Positions 48,880 to 57,303 of a DNA stretch of 64,000 bases are shown here, in pieces. Source of the stretch: Marinomonas mediterranea MMB-1 (GTDB lineage: Bacteria > Pseudomonadota > Gammaproteobacteria > Pseudomonadales > Marinomonadaceae); contig NC_015276.1 of NCBI RefSeq assembly GCF_000192865.1, positions 3,038,001-3,102,000 of the forward strand. Direction: 5' to 3'. The first letter of the stretch is position 1. The number at the start of each line of letters is the position of its first letter. The notes beneath the pieces were generated by a model, which was not told where the DNA came from, made no database searches, and saw only the letters and a list, made by a program, of their open reading frames with translations. Position numbers and translations under genes: made by a program.

Positions 48880-50703
48880 TTAACTTTTATGGAGGTATTG
48901 GTATATCTCTTCTGCTTTTTTTGCGCTAATTCCTTTAACTTTGGCTATTTCTTCCTGACTCGCGGCGAGCAACTCTTGATAACCACCAAAAGAAGTAAGA
49001 AGGTCTTTTCTTCGCGTTGGTCCAACGCCTGGTATTTCTTCCAACACGGAATGTCGGCGCTTCTTATCGCGGCGACGACGGTGACTCTTGACGGCAAAGC
49101 GGTGCGCTTCGTCCCGTATGTGCTGAATTAGGTGCAATGCCGATGAGTCGGGCGGCAAAACCACTTCGTCTTCCTTAGAACCAATGTACAAGGTCTCTAG
49201 TCCGGGTTTACGAGTATCACCCTTGGCAACACCCAGTAGAAAGATATCCACCAAACCTAGCTCTTTTAGTACGTCTTCTGCTTGCGTTAGCTGCCCCTTA
49301 CCACCGTCAATCAGCAAGACGTCTGGCGCGTCTATTTCACCGTCTTTTACTCTTTTGTAGCGGCGCTGAAGCGCTTGTTTCATGGCACCGTAATCATCGC
49401 CTGCTTCAACGCCTTCAATATTAAATGAGCGATAACGCTTTTTGTCCGGCCCATCCGGCCCAAATACGACACACGATGCTACGGTGGCCTCACCGCTTGA
49501 ATGACTGATATCAAAGCACTCCATATGGCTCGGAGGAGATTTGAAGCCTAATACCTTTTGCAACGCGGCCACACGACTAAAGTGGTTACGCTTATCCATT
49601 AAGCGGGCTTGCAGACCTTGCTCGGCGTTTAGCTTAACAAGATCTAACCAGCGTGCGCGCTGCCCTCTAACTTGAGACGTGATTTCTACTTTTCGTTTTG
49701 AGGTTTCGAACAGTGCCGCTTGAAGAACATCCATATCTTCTACGTCGTGACTGAGAATAATCGACTTAGGCAGCTCATGCCCGCCAGACAAGTAAAACTG
49801 GGCGACAAAATTACTCAACAACTCGGCTTCGGAAATTTCTATCGGCATTTTCGGGTAGTAACTTTTACTGCCTGTTACCTTGCCTTGACGCACCAGCATT
49901 AGATGCACGCATAGGCCGCCGGGCTGGATAATCGCAGCAACAATGTCAGCATCCCCGCTTTGCCCGTAGACATTCTGCTCTTCTTGAATGTGCTTGAGCT
50001 GCACGACCTGATCTCTCAGCTCAGCGGCGCGCTCAAACTCCATATCCACCGCCGCCGTTTTCATTTGCGCGGTAATTTCACTAACAAGTTCTTGGTTCTT
50101 ACCCTCCAAAAACATACGTGCGTGGCGAACGTCATTTGCATACTCTTCATCCGCGATAAGCCCATCGACGCAAGGGCCGGAGCAACGTTTGATTTGATAT
50201 TGAAGACAAGGACGGGTTCGGTTGGCGTAGTAGGAGTCTTCACATTGACGAACCTTAAACACCTTTTGCATGGTGCTTAGGCTTTCCCTTACTGCAGTAC
50301 CGCTGGGGAATGGGCCGTAAAGCTTACCCTCTACTTTCTTTCCGCCTCTTCGAAACAAGAGCGCGGGATGGTCATGATGTGACAAAAGGATGTAAGGGTA
50401 TGATTTATCGTCGCGAAGTAAAATATTATAAGGAGGACGATGTTGCTTGATTAGAGTTTGTTCAAGCAGAAGCGCTTCAGTTTCGCTTTTTGTGATCGTA
50501 ATTTCTATGGCGTCGATACGACTCACCAACGCCATCGTCTTGGTCGTTAGTCCCGTTGCGCGAAAATAGCTAGACACTCGATTTTTTAAGTTTTTTGCCT
50601 TACCAACATACAGCAACTCGTCTTTGCCATACATTCGATAGACCCCCGGCCTTGTCGTTAAGTGACGAACAAAATGCTTAGGGTCAAACTCTGAATTGTC
50701 CAC
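48880..50703 (-). CDS. uvrC: Excinuclease ABC subunit C
   Basis: The 607-residue dual-incision nuclease of nucleotide excision repair. The N-terminal GIY-YIG domain shows GVYRMYGKDELLYVGKAKNL and the catalytic Arg/Glu region. A UVR motif (MEFERAAELRDQVVQLKHIQ) binds UvrB. The RNase H-like C-terminal half includes MECFDISHSSGEATVASCVV and VLLIDGGKGQLTQA, and two helix-hairpin-helix motifs close the protein (LEEIPGVGPTRRKDLL, VKGISAKKAEEIY). The length is typical. uvrY is 45 bp upstream. Confidence 0.97.
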   Translation of the reverse strand: MDNSEFDPKHFVRHLTTRPGVYRMYGKDELLYVGKAKNLKNRVSSYFRATGLTTKTMALVSRIDAIEITITKSETEALLLEQTLIKQHRPPYNILLRDDKSYPYILLSHHDHPALLFRRGGKKVEGKLYGPFPSGTAVRESLSTMQKVFKVRQCEDSYYANRTRPCLQYQIKRCSGPCVDGLIADEEYANDVRHARMFLEGKNQELVSEITAQMKTAAVDMEFERAAELRDQVVQLKHIQEEQNVYGQSGDADIVAAIIQPGGLCVHLMLVRQGKVTGSKSYYPKMPIEISEAELLSNFVAQFYLSGGHELPKSIILSHDVEDMDVLQAALFETSKRKVEITSQVRGQRARWLDLVKLNAEQGLQARLMDKRNHFSRVAALQKVLGFKSPPSHMECFDISHSSGEATVASCVVFGPDGPDKKRYRSFNIEGVEAGDDYGAMKQALQRRYKRVKDGEIDAPDVLLIDGGKGQLTQAEDVLKELGLVDIFLLGVAKGDTRKPGLETLYIGSKEDEVVLPPDSSALHLIQHIRDEAHRFAVKSHRRRRDKKRRHSVLEEIPGVGPTRRKDLLTSFGGYQELLAASQEEIAKVKGISAKKAEEIYQYLHKS

Positions 50704-50748
50704 GCAACCTCGTTATATACGTTTTGAAGCTCTTTGGAAGGAAGTAAA

Positions 50749-51390
50749 TTAACCTAGACCGAGTATGTTATAGCGCATCGCTAATCGAGCCAGCTCAACA
50801 TCACTTTCAATGTTAAGTTTAGAGAAAATGCGAGCTCGGTACGTACTGACCGTTTTAGGGCTGACATTCAATTGATCGGCAATTTCGTTGGATTTTTTAC
50901 AATCCACGATCATTTGAGCGACTTGTAGCTCTCTTTCAGACAAGGCGTGTAACGGCGAGTCACCATCTATCGAAGAGGTTTTTGCAAGTGCAATTTTCTG
51001 CGCAACACTCTTAGAAATGTAACGCTCACCTTTCGATACAGTATCAATTGCATCCAAAAGCTCTAGTGATTCAGCGCCTTTGGTGACGTAACCACTTGCT
51101 CCCGCTTCAATCAACTTGGTTGGGTACGGGTTGTCGTCCATCGCTGACAGGGCAACGATCTTAATAGAGGGATAACGACGTGTAATTTCCACAGTCGCTC
51201 CTAGTCCACCGATGCCTGGCATATGAACATCCATCAACACGATGTTTGGTTGTTCTTCACGTATAAACTCAAGGGCCTCTTCTCCACTATGAGCTACGCC
51301 AATCACTACCAAGTTTGGCGCATCCTGCAAAACTCGTTTTAATCCTTCACACACTAAATCGTGGTCATCCACTATGAGTATCTTGTGCAC
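50749..51390 (-). CDS. uvrY: BarA-partner response regulator UvrY/GacA
   Basis: A LuxR-type response regulator of 213 residues from the GTG at 51390; the frame is open for six more codons upstream, but the family N-terminus begins at this point (HKILIVDDHDLVCEGLKRVL). The receiver domain has the acidic DD pair, the phospho-acceptor in NIVLMDVHMPG, and the Lys in VTKGAE. The C-terminal HTH is LSERELQVAQMIVDCKKSNE then IADQLNVSPKTVSTYRARIF. In gammaproteobacteria it activates csr/rsm small RNAs. Its place before uvrC is the classic arrangement. Confidence 0.93.
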   Translation of the reverse strand: MHKILIVDDHDLVCEGLKRVLQDAPNLVVIGVAHSGEEALEFIREEQPNIVLMDVHMPGIGGLGATVEITRRYPSIKIVALSAMDDNPYPTKLIEAGASGYVTKGAESLELLDAIDTVSKGERYISKSVAQKIALAKTSSIDGDSPLHALSERELQVAQMIVDCKKSNEIADQLNVSPKTVSTYRARIFSKLNIESDVELARLAMRYNILGLG

Positions 51391-51539
51391 TGTTGCCTCA
51401 CCACCCAATACATTTATAGCTTTTTACAGGCTTTATCGTTATCTACCGCTTATTCTTTATATTATCTCTTAGCGCGGTTTCAGCCTAGACAAATATGTGC
51501 ATTTAATTACATTGTTTACGTTTTTAAACATTCTACCCC

Positions 51540-52358
51540 TTAATCTGGGATATTTCCTTGATATCCCAACGCTAAAAGCTGCTTTAGCGCTTTTTCTCTA
51601 TACTGCTTACGGATCAATGTGTTAGGGGTTTTGTGAAGGTAATATAGCATCGGTGCAATCTCATCTTCCGAGGTCGACAAGGAGGCAGCAATCTCGCTGA
51701 TAATTTGAACGACATTCAAAGTCGCTTTATTTTCAATCAGAGTCACCGTTGGTATGGTAAAACTTTCGCCTTCGATAACCCGATCCATCAAAGACAAATA
51801 CGCTTTTTCGAATACCGGCCAAGTGACATGCTCTTCTTCTGTTTTCAGTTTGAACCACCCCACTTCGCAGCCAGCATGGAAAACAACAGGATGAGACCAT
51901 TTAAATTCCCGCGGGTCGATACGACAACGCGCCGCTTCTGCATAGGCTCCCCGAGGCTCTACCAATCCATAAGCTGTGTAAGCAGAATGAATGACCTTTA
52001 AAAACTCTGAAATAGACGGCGGCCATGCGAATTGCTCTTTCGCTCGCTCGACGGCGTAAGCCAATAACGGTTCTTTAAAACCTTTGAGCGCAATCGCCCA
52101 TTCGCGCTTAGCGAGCTTCACTTCTTCTGTTGTGCTGTATGCTGAGGCAAATTTATGGGTATATATCGCCTTGAAACGCGCAAACAACATATTTACCAGC
52201 AAGCGGGTGCGTTGTTGCTCTTCTGTCTGCTGTGAGCTATCAGCGGAATGTTGGTCAGCGCTTGCGTTACCAGTCTGTGTCGTGGATGTTTGTGAGGGCG
52301 CTGCTAATTTGTTCACGAGAGGATTTGCCAGATGATGAGCTGACTGAGGTTCCTTCAT
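51540..52358 (-). CDS. Replication protein P-like (helicase-loader type) protein
   Basis: A 272-residue protein. A Gln/Ser/Thr-rich N-terminal tail of about 45 residues precedes a helical domain: LLVNMLFARFKAIYTHKFAS, LAKREWAIALKGFKEPLLAY, FAWPPSISEFLKVI. The AW.PPS..EF.k pattern is that of lambda P-like replication proteins, which recruit the replicative helicase. It overlaps the upstream DnaT-like gene by 92 bp in another frame, so the two are translated together. In this location it is a chromosomal gene pair, not a prophage: no other phage genes are near. Confidence 0.65.
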   Translation of the reverse strand: MKEPQSAHHLANPLVNKLAAPSQTSTTQTGNASADQHSADSSQQTEEQQRTRLLVNMLFARFKAIYTHKFASAYSTTEEVKLAKREWAIALKGFKEPLLAYAVERAKEQFAWPPSISEFLKVIHSAYTAYGLVEPRGAYAEAARCRIDPREFKWSHPVVFHAGCEVGWFKLKTEEEHVTWPVFEKAYLSLMDRVIEGESFTIPTVTLIENKATLNVVQIISEIAASLSTSEDEIAPMLYYLHKTPNTLIRKQYREKALKQLLALGYQGNIPD

Positions 52359-53166
52359 AGGACTGCCTATCTGATTGTTTATATTGCCATTGTCGTTTCA
52401 CGTATTTAAAGAATTCACTGTTCCATGTACGTACATTTTTGCGCTGTTCTCGAATACGTAGTAAGAATTCAGGTTGAAGCTCCGTGGCAAACTGACGAGG
52501 AATGCCCGATTGACAAATTTGCTCTATCGTCGCCTCTTCAGGTAGCCATTGATCAGGCTGACGCGTTCGCTCTTTCTGCTCCAAGTAGATATCAAAATCA
52601 GACACGCCTCGTCGATCGGACGGAGCAGGATGATTTGCTGAAAAGTTCGAGTCTGCTTTCGCTCGGTGGTTGGCGACGATAGGTTGCGGTTGCGGTGCTG
52701 CCGACTTCGATCGTGAGGAAGGCATCGCATGACCTGAGTCCTGCCGTCTGTCTGCGCTTACGTTCGATTTCTCTCTGGCTGCTCGCTGAAGTTTGCCCAC
52801 TTTTGAAACGACATCACCTTCATCTAGATCAGGGTATCGACTTGGTTGAACAGGTTGCCCCGTTTCTGTCGCTACATTTGACGTCACCGGCGACGCGGTT
52901 ACCTCAGCAAGCTGTACATCAATTCCCGCCTCGGTACGTCGATATCTAAGCTGATTCATGGCCTGCAGGCTATTTAAGTGCCTGATCAAAATCGGCGTTG
53001 TCCAAAAAGACAATAAGGTCATTAATGAATCGTCAGGGAAGTGCAGAACATTGTTGCGCATCACAAACGCATTCTGTCGTAAAAAAGACAACAACACACT
53101 TTCTTCTAGCCCAATTTCACTGGCGAGCTTGAATGATAATGGCAATGTGAACTTTGAATCGTGCAT
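52267..53166 (-). CDS. DnaT-like primosome protein
   Basis: From the ATG at 53166 the protein has 299 residues; the upstream-extended frame (to 53238) has an implausible leader. The N-terminal domain (FTLPLSFKLASEIGLEESVL, LSFWTTPILIRHLNSLQAM) is a winged-helix-like replication initiator module. A disordered linker of about 120 residues follows. The C-terminal DnaT-like DNA-binding domain is WLPEEATIEQICQSGIPRQF with RTWNSEFFKYVKRQW. DnaT-like domains act in restarting replication at collapsed forks. It pairs with the P-like gene downstream. Confidence 0.75.
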   Translation of the reverse strand: MHDSKFTLPLSFKLASEIGLEESVLLSFLRQNAFVMRNNVLHFPDDSLMTLLSFWTTPILIRHLNSLQAMNQLRYRRTEAGIDVQLAEVTASPVTSNVATETGQPVQPSRYPDLDEGDVVSKVGKLQRAAREKSNVSADRRQDSGHAMPSSRSKSAAPQPQPIVANHRAKADSNFSANHPAPSDRRGVSDFDIYLEQKERTRQPDQWLPEEATIEQICQSGIPRQFATELQPEFLLRIREQRKNVRTWNSEFFKYVKRQWQYKQSDRQSYEGTSVSSSSGKSSREQISSALTNIHDTDW

Positions 53167-53312
53167 AGGAATCACTAAAAATCGTGGGCAAAGAAGTTTA
53201 CCAGAACGTGCACCGTTTATCACGATAACTCTAACCAAGATGCGATATCAAGAAAATTTTTCGTCGGTAACACAAGAATATGACACAAGTATGTCATCGT
53301 ACTTTTTTGCTG

Positions 53313-53341
53313 TTGACAGCGAAAAAAGCCCCTTCTATGCT
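53313..53341 (+). promoter_or_regulatory. Predicted hpf promoter
   Basis: A perfect TTGACA (53313-53318) and TATGCT (53336-53341), 17-bp spacer, 72 bp before the hpf start codon. Confidence 0.65.
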
Positions 53342-53412
53342 GAAGTTGTGCCGCAACAAAAGAGTAGTATTCCATTCCACTTCGCGACACGATTTACTGA
53401 GGAGAAAGTTGT

Positions 53413-53730
53413 ATGCATACAATTAACATCACAGGCCATCACATCGATATCACTCCCGCGATCAAAGATCATGTCAACGAAAAGCTTACCAAAGTATCAA
53501 AGCTTACTGATCAAATTACCTCTGTGAATGTCACGCTAATGAAGGACAGCAAAGAACAAAAAGCCGAAGCAAGGGTTCATCTACCAGGCAAGGAAATATT
53601 CGCCGCAGCAACCTCCGAAGAGAGACTGTTTCATGCGATTGATGGCATGATTGACAAGCTCGTTAGGCAGGTCGAAAAACACAAAACCAAACTCAATGCC
53701 AATACACACAAATCAGTCGTTGCGTCTTAA
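53413..53730 (+). CDS. hpf: Ribosome hibernation promoting factor (short HPF/RaiA family)
   Basis: A 105-residue protein that binds the 30S decoding region and promotes 100S dimers in stationary phase. It starts MHTINITGHHIDITPAIKDH and contains ARVHLPGKEIFAAATSEERL and MIDKLVRQVEKHKTKL, the beta-alpha-beta-beta-beta-alpha S30AE fold. The short form lacks the C-terminal dimerisation domain. GAGGAGAAAG precedes the ATG. In many relatives hpf is next to rpoN; here it stands alone, convergent with nothing and divergent from the dnaT-like gene. Confidence 0.9.
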   Translation: MHTINITGHHIDITPAIKDHVNEKLTKVSKLTDQITSVNVTLMKDSKEQKAEARVHLPGKEIFAAATSEERLFHAIDGMIDKLVRQVEKHKTKLNANTHKSVVAS

Positions 53731-53794
53731 TCTCTATCTATTACGTTTGGTTGATCGCTATTTTTAAAGACGACTACTTTTCACCCCTAACAAC

Positions 53795-53813
53795 GCGCCC
53801 TCCTAGAGGGCGC
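53795..53813 (+). terminator. GC-rich hairpin downstream of hpf
   Basis: GCGCCCTC / GAGGGCGC with a 3-nt loop, 65 bp after hpf. The following T-run is short. Confidence 0.6.
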
Positions 53814-53993
53814 TTCTAGATACGAAAATAATCGACATAAAAGACAAAACCTCTCGATAATTCGCCTTAAGCCTCTTTTAAAACCGTTCTTCCTAAGATT
53901 TCATATATCTATAACAAATTGATCCTTGAAGTTTGAACCGTAACCCCCCATATTATGTCTATAGTAGAGACCAAAACTTTAAGGAGAACCCCA

Positions 53994-54650
53994 ATGCGTT
54001 ATACAGACGCTATTTCGGTACCATCATCAGAGGTCGTAAATAAGACGCTTCGTAATACTTACGGCCTATTAGCACTGACTTTGTTGTTCAGCGCATTCAC
54101 AGCCGGCGTTAGCATGGCCTTAAATTTACCACACCCTGGTATTATTATTACTTTGGTTGGTTTTTATGGCCTTCTATTTTTAACTCACAAATTTCAAAAC
54201 AGCGCCATTGGCCTACTGTGCGTATTCGCACTGACTGGCTTCATGGGGTTAACGTTGGGGCCTATCCTAAATGCTTACCTAAGCATTCAAGGTGGCGCAA
54301 GTATGATCATGAGCGCGCTTGGCATCACAGGTCTATCGTTCCTTGGCCTTTCTGCTTACGCTCTGATCTCTAAGAAAGATTTTAGCTTTCTCGGTGGCTT
54401 CATCACTGTTGGCTTCTTCGTTCTTGTATTTGCGATAATTGCGGGTTTCTTCATTCAAATGCCAGCGTTGCAATTATTTATCTCTGCGGGTTTTGCCTTG
54501 TTCTCTGGCGCGGTTATTTTGCTTCAAACAAGCCAAATCGTACGCGGCGGTGAAACAAACTACATTACTGCAGCGGTAACGTTATACGTTTCCATCTACA
54601 ACATGTTCCTAAGCATCCTATCTATTATGGGTATGTCTAGCGACGATTAA
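53994..54650 (+). CDS. Bax inhibitor-1 / YccA family membrane protein
   Basis: A 218-residue protein from the ATG at 53994, which has AAGGAG at ideal spacing; an in-frame upstream start at 53955 is not supported by a ribosome binding site. Seven hydrophobic helices are apparent (for example YGLLALTLLFSAFTAGVSMA, HPGIIITLVGFYGLLFLTHK, FIQMPALQLFISAGFALFSG). NYITAAVTLYVSIYNMFLSI and the terminal D-D (SSDD) match the YccA branch of the BI-1 family, which modulates FtsH proteolysis in E. coli. A dedicated terminator follows. Confidence 0.93.
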   Translation: MRYTDAISVPSSEVVNKTLRNTYGLLALTLLFSAFTAGVSMALNLPHPGIIITLVGFYGLLFLTHKFQNSAIGLLCVFALTGFMGLTLGPILNAYLSIQGGASMIMSALGITGLSFLGLSAYALISKKDFSFLGGFITVGFFVLVFAIIAGFFIQMPALQLFISAGFALFSGAVILLQTSQIVRGGETNYITAAVTLYVSIYNMFLSILSIMGMSSDD

Positions 54651-54720
54651 TCTATTAACCGCTTAGTTCTAACCTAGCCTTCTACGTTAGAACAATAAGC
54701 ACGATAGAAAATCAGAACAC

Positions 54721-54747
54721 AATAAGGCCGCTGACTGCGGCCTTATT
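54721..54747 (+). terminator. Rho-independent terminator of the YccA-family gene
   Basis: AATAAGGCCGC / GCGGCCTTATT, 11-bp stem and 5-nt loop. The rest of 54651-54958 shows nothing recognisable. Confidence 0.88.
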
Positions 54748-54958
54748 TATTGGTACTATCGCAACAGGTGCTATCTTAATAAATATCATCGCACTAGGTT
54801 CGATATCATTTGGTTCTGCTCAAGCTAAACAATGACCGCTTGATACCAGCTTTATGATGCGACTGTTTATTAAACGCCTTTTTATTAGACACTCTTTTTA
54901 TACGCTCTCTTTTTAAAGACATGCTTCCCATAGACTCAGACGCTTAAGATACGACAAC

Positions 54959-55351
54959 ATGAAATACGCTCTTTTAGTCACGGGCCACCCTACTCAATCA
55001 AAAGCTTGCCAGTCTGCATTGGCGTTCGCGCAACGTATTGACGCTCATCATGAACATGAATTATTAGGCGTCTTCTTTTATGAAGAAGGTGTCGCGGTAG
55101 CGAACCGCTTAGCCAACCCGCCACGTGATGAATACAATGTACTCAGTGAATGGGAAGCCTTCCATAAACTATCTAATACTCCGCTGTATGTTTGCATTGC
55201 CGCTGCAATTAGGCGTGGCGTTCTCAATGAAAATGAAAGCAAACGTCACGAGCTAAACGCACACAACTGCTCCGATCATTTTCAGCTAGAAGGTCTAGGA
55301 ACGTGGGTAGAGCTAAACAGTTTAGCGGATAAAGTGGTTCAATTTCGTTAG
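54959..55351 (+). CDS. tusD: Sulfurtransferase complex subunit TusD
   Basis: A 130-residue DsrE-like protein that carries sulfur on a conserved cysteine (in NTPLYVCIAAAIRRGVL, about residue 79) and passes it to TusE for 2-thiouridine in tRNA. It aligns by eye with E. coli TusD from start (KYALLVTGHPTQSKACQSAL) to end (WVELNSLADKVVQF). It opens the tusDCB operon; tusC starts 21 bp downstream. Confidence 0.95.
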   Translation: MKYALLVTGHPTQSKACQSALAFAQRIDAHHEHELLGVFFYEEGVAVANRLANPPRDEYNVLSEWEAFHKLSNTPLYVCIAAAIRRGVLNENESKRHELNAHNCSDHFQLEGLGTWVELNSLADKVVQFR

Positions 55352-55371
55352 TCAATTACGAGGATTTAGCG

Positions 55372-55725
55372 ATGCAAAAAACGCTCATTTTATTTTCGTC
55401 CTCACCGTATGAGACGACAAGCGCAAAAGAAGGACTTGACCTTGCGTTGGTACTCGGAACATTCGAGCAACCTGTTTCTCTCGCGTTCTCAGGCGACGGC
55501 GTAAGCCTTCTTTTAGAAGAGCAATTGCCTGAAAAAGCACAGGGTAAGCACCTTTATAAATTACTCGACGGACTTGAGTTTTACGACATAGAAGAGATTT
55601 ACGCCTTGGAATTTGATCTAGAGCTCTACTCGCCTAAACACGCTGTTTGGTCTGGCGTTACAGCGGTCGATGAGAATGCTTGGTCTAAAATACTACGCGA
55701 GCATTCGCAGATTATTCGTTTTTAA
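55372..55725 (+). CDS. tusC: Sulfurtransferase complex subunit TusC
   Basis: A 117-residue DsrF-like subunit of the TusBCD heterohexamer. MQKTLILFSSSPYETTSAKE then GLDLALVLGTFEQPVSLAFS is the family N-terminus. It is 21 bp after tusD and 11 bp before tusB. It has no catalytic Cys, as expected for TusC. Length and order support the call. Confidence 0.93.
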   Translation: MQKTLILFSSSPYETTSAKEGLDLALVLGTFEQPVSLAFSGDGVSLLLEEQLPEKAQGKHLYKLLDGLEFYDIEEIYALEFDLELYSPKHAVWSGVTAVDENAWSKILREHSQIIRF

Positions 55726-55736
55726 GGTCAACATTC

Positions 55737-56066
55737 ATGACTCTACATCAAATAAATAAAGCTCAGTACCCTGCGTCGATTGAACGAGATTGGCAACTGT
55801 CACTACAAAACGGGGACTCGATCCTGCTGTTTGAATCTGGCGTGCTTAGAGCCTTAAAAAGTACACCTGTTCTGTCTGCTCAAGCCCCAGAACAATCAAA
55901 AGAGCAATTAAAAGAGCAATCAACAAAACAGTCCGTCACTTTGTTCGTTCGAGAAATTGATGCCAAAGCACACGGCCTAAAGGTAGACGAATCGATTTAC
56001 CAAATTATTGACGATAATCAGTGGCTAGAACTTACCGCTGAATGCGATCGAATTATTAGCTGGTAA
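55737..56066 (+). CDS. tusB: Sulfurtransferase complex subunit TusB
   Basis: A 109-residue DsrH-like subunit, a little longer than the usual about 95 residues. It begins MTLHQINKAQYPASIERDWQ and ends YQIIDDNQWLELTAECDRII. The extra length is a Gln/Lys/Ser-rich insertion with near-repeats (PEQSKEQLKEQSTKQS) in the loop before TLFVREIDAKAHGL. The insertion probably arose by repeat slippage and should be tolerated. It closes the tusDCB cluster. Confidence 0.88.
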   Translation: MTLHQINKAQYPASIERDWQLSLQNGDSILLFESGVLRALKSTPVLSAQAPEQSKEQLKEQSTKQSVTLFVREIDAKAHGLKVDESIYQIIDDNQWLELTAECDRIISW

Positions 56067-56223
56067 TACGCTAGCTTACGACAACCAGCACTAGACAATC
56101 CGAAATAGACAGTTAGTACTAGAGAGAGCTTTGCATGGGGTTGTGCAACGCTTTCACAACAACCAATACCACAAACTTAATATTCCTACCTAGGGCCTTA
56201 GGCTCCTAGATAGAAGGTGAAAT

Positions 56224-56550
56224 ATGCAACCAAGTTATCAAAACTTAGCCCTAGACGAAGAAGGCTATCTACTAGACCTAAACGACTGGAGTGAATCACT
56301 TGCAACCGAAATTGCAGAAGTGGAAGGCATTGAGCTTACGGACGCTCATTGGGACATCATTTACCTATTGAGAGACTTCTATAAGGAATTTGAAGTGTCC
56401 CCAGCAATGCGCCCACTGGTAAAAGCCGTGTCGAAAAAACTCGGGGCAGACAAAGGCAAAAGCATCTATTTAATGACATTGTTTCCCGGCAGCCCTCCAA
56501 AGCTTGGTGCAAAAATCGCTGGACTGCCCAAACCCGCGAATTGTCTATAA
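56224..56550 (+). CDS. tusE: Sulfur relay protein TusE (DsrC family)
   Basis: A 108-residue DsrC-like protein that accepts sulfur from TusD and hands it to MnmA. LDEEGYLLDLNDWSESLATE and a C-terminal LFPGSPPKLGAKIAGLPKPA ending in the conserved penultimate Cys (NCL) are visible. AGAAGGTG precedes the ATG. It lies 157 bp after tusB on the same strand, completing the tusBCDE relay, and its 3' end overlaps the convergent phosphopantetheinyl transferase gene by 6 bp. Confidence 0.95.
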   Translation: MQPSYQNLALDEEGYLLDLNDWSESLATEIAEVEGIELTDAHWDIIYLLRDFYKEFEVSPAMRPLVKAVSKKLGADKGKSIYLMTLFPGSPPKLGAKIAGLPKPANCL

Positions 56551-57285
56551 CCAATAGCAGTATGAGTACACACGACTTTCTTCAACCCAAGCTTTGACCG
56601 TTAGTGGAAAGCCCGCGGGGAAGGTCTCTGAAAGCGTTCTCGTGAGCCGTACTTCCCATTCCTCGGACCGATTCACTGAAACTAACTCAGCATCCAGAAA
56701 GTCAAAATAGACGCCGTATTTTGGGTAGACAGCCTTAAAGACACTTTCTTTGATCGAGAAGATCATTAGAAGTGCAACGGCCTTGTCATAACCCACGCTT
56801 TCCAACAGCGACACTTCACGTTCCACCGCAATCATTTTTTGAGTCTCAAGCACGATTTCCGTTTTATCAAGATTCTCAACATCCAAGCCCAATCCTTGCA
56901 GTCTCGATTCCGCTACGGATTGAGCCGGCAACACACTGGCTATGGCCTGATCATTCGCGTGCGCAATGCTCCCTTTCCAACCGTTAGGCCATATAGGGCT
57001 TCCATCTTCCGCTTTAAGAACCGCCATATTGGGTAGATCCAAATGCGTTAGGAGTTGCTGTACAGCAAGACGCCCAGCAAGAAAACTCACTTTGCGTTTA
57101 GCGACCCATTTCCCATAGTCCGCTGGAAGTTGTCCGAAGAAAGACGTCTCGTACTCACGAAGTAGCGCCGTCTGAAAGGGGAAATACGAAACGGGGATGG
57201 ATATCCCCGCATTTTTTAAAGGTAGGTAAGATACTGTTGTCATGGCGATATCATACCCGATTTGAGTGAGATATCTGTCATTCAA
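56545..57285 (-). CDS. entD: 4'-phosphopantetheinyl transferase (EntD type)
   Basis: An enzyme of 246 residues (or 232 from an internal ATG at 57243) that attaches phosphopantetheine to carrier proteins. Motifs: RKVSFLAGRLAVQQLL, the basic-patch GSPIWPNGWKGSIAHANDQA, the Mg-binding GLGLDVENLD and FSIKESVFKAVYP (WSxKES-type). All are those of the EntD subclass. It is the last gene of the siderophore operon, 18 bp downstream of entA, and its likely substrate is the ArCP domain of EntB and an NRPS not seen here. Confidence 0.9.
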   Translation of the reverse strand: MNDRYLTQIGYDIAMTTVSYLPLKNAGISIPVSYFPFQTALLREYETSFFGQLPADYGKWVAKRKVSFLAGRLAVQQLLTHLDLPNMAVLKAEDGSPIWPNGWKGSIAHANDQAIASVLPAQSVAESRLQGLGLDVENLDKTEIVLETQKMIAVEREVSLLESVGYDKAVALLMIFSIKESVFKAVYPKYGVYFDFLDAELVSVNRSEEWEVRLTRTLSETFPAGFPLTVKAWVEESRVYSYCYWL

Positions 57286-57303
57286 ACAATCATTTAAACC
57301 GCA

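Noticed and set aside
52958..53527. 189-residue plus-strand ORF across the dnaT-like start and hpf
   Set aside because: It runs antisense to the dnaT-like gene and out of frame through hpf, both of which have clear family matches.
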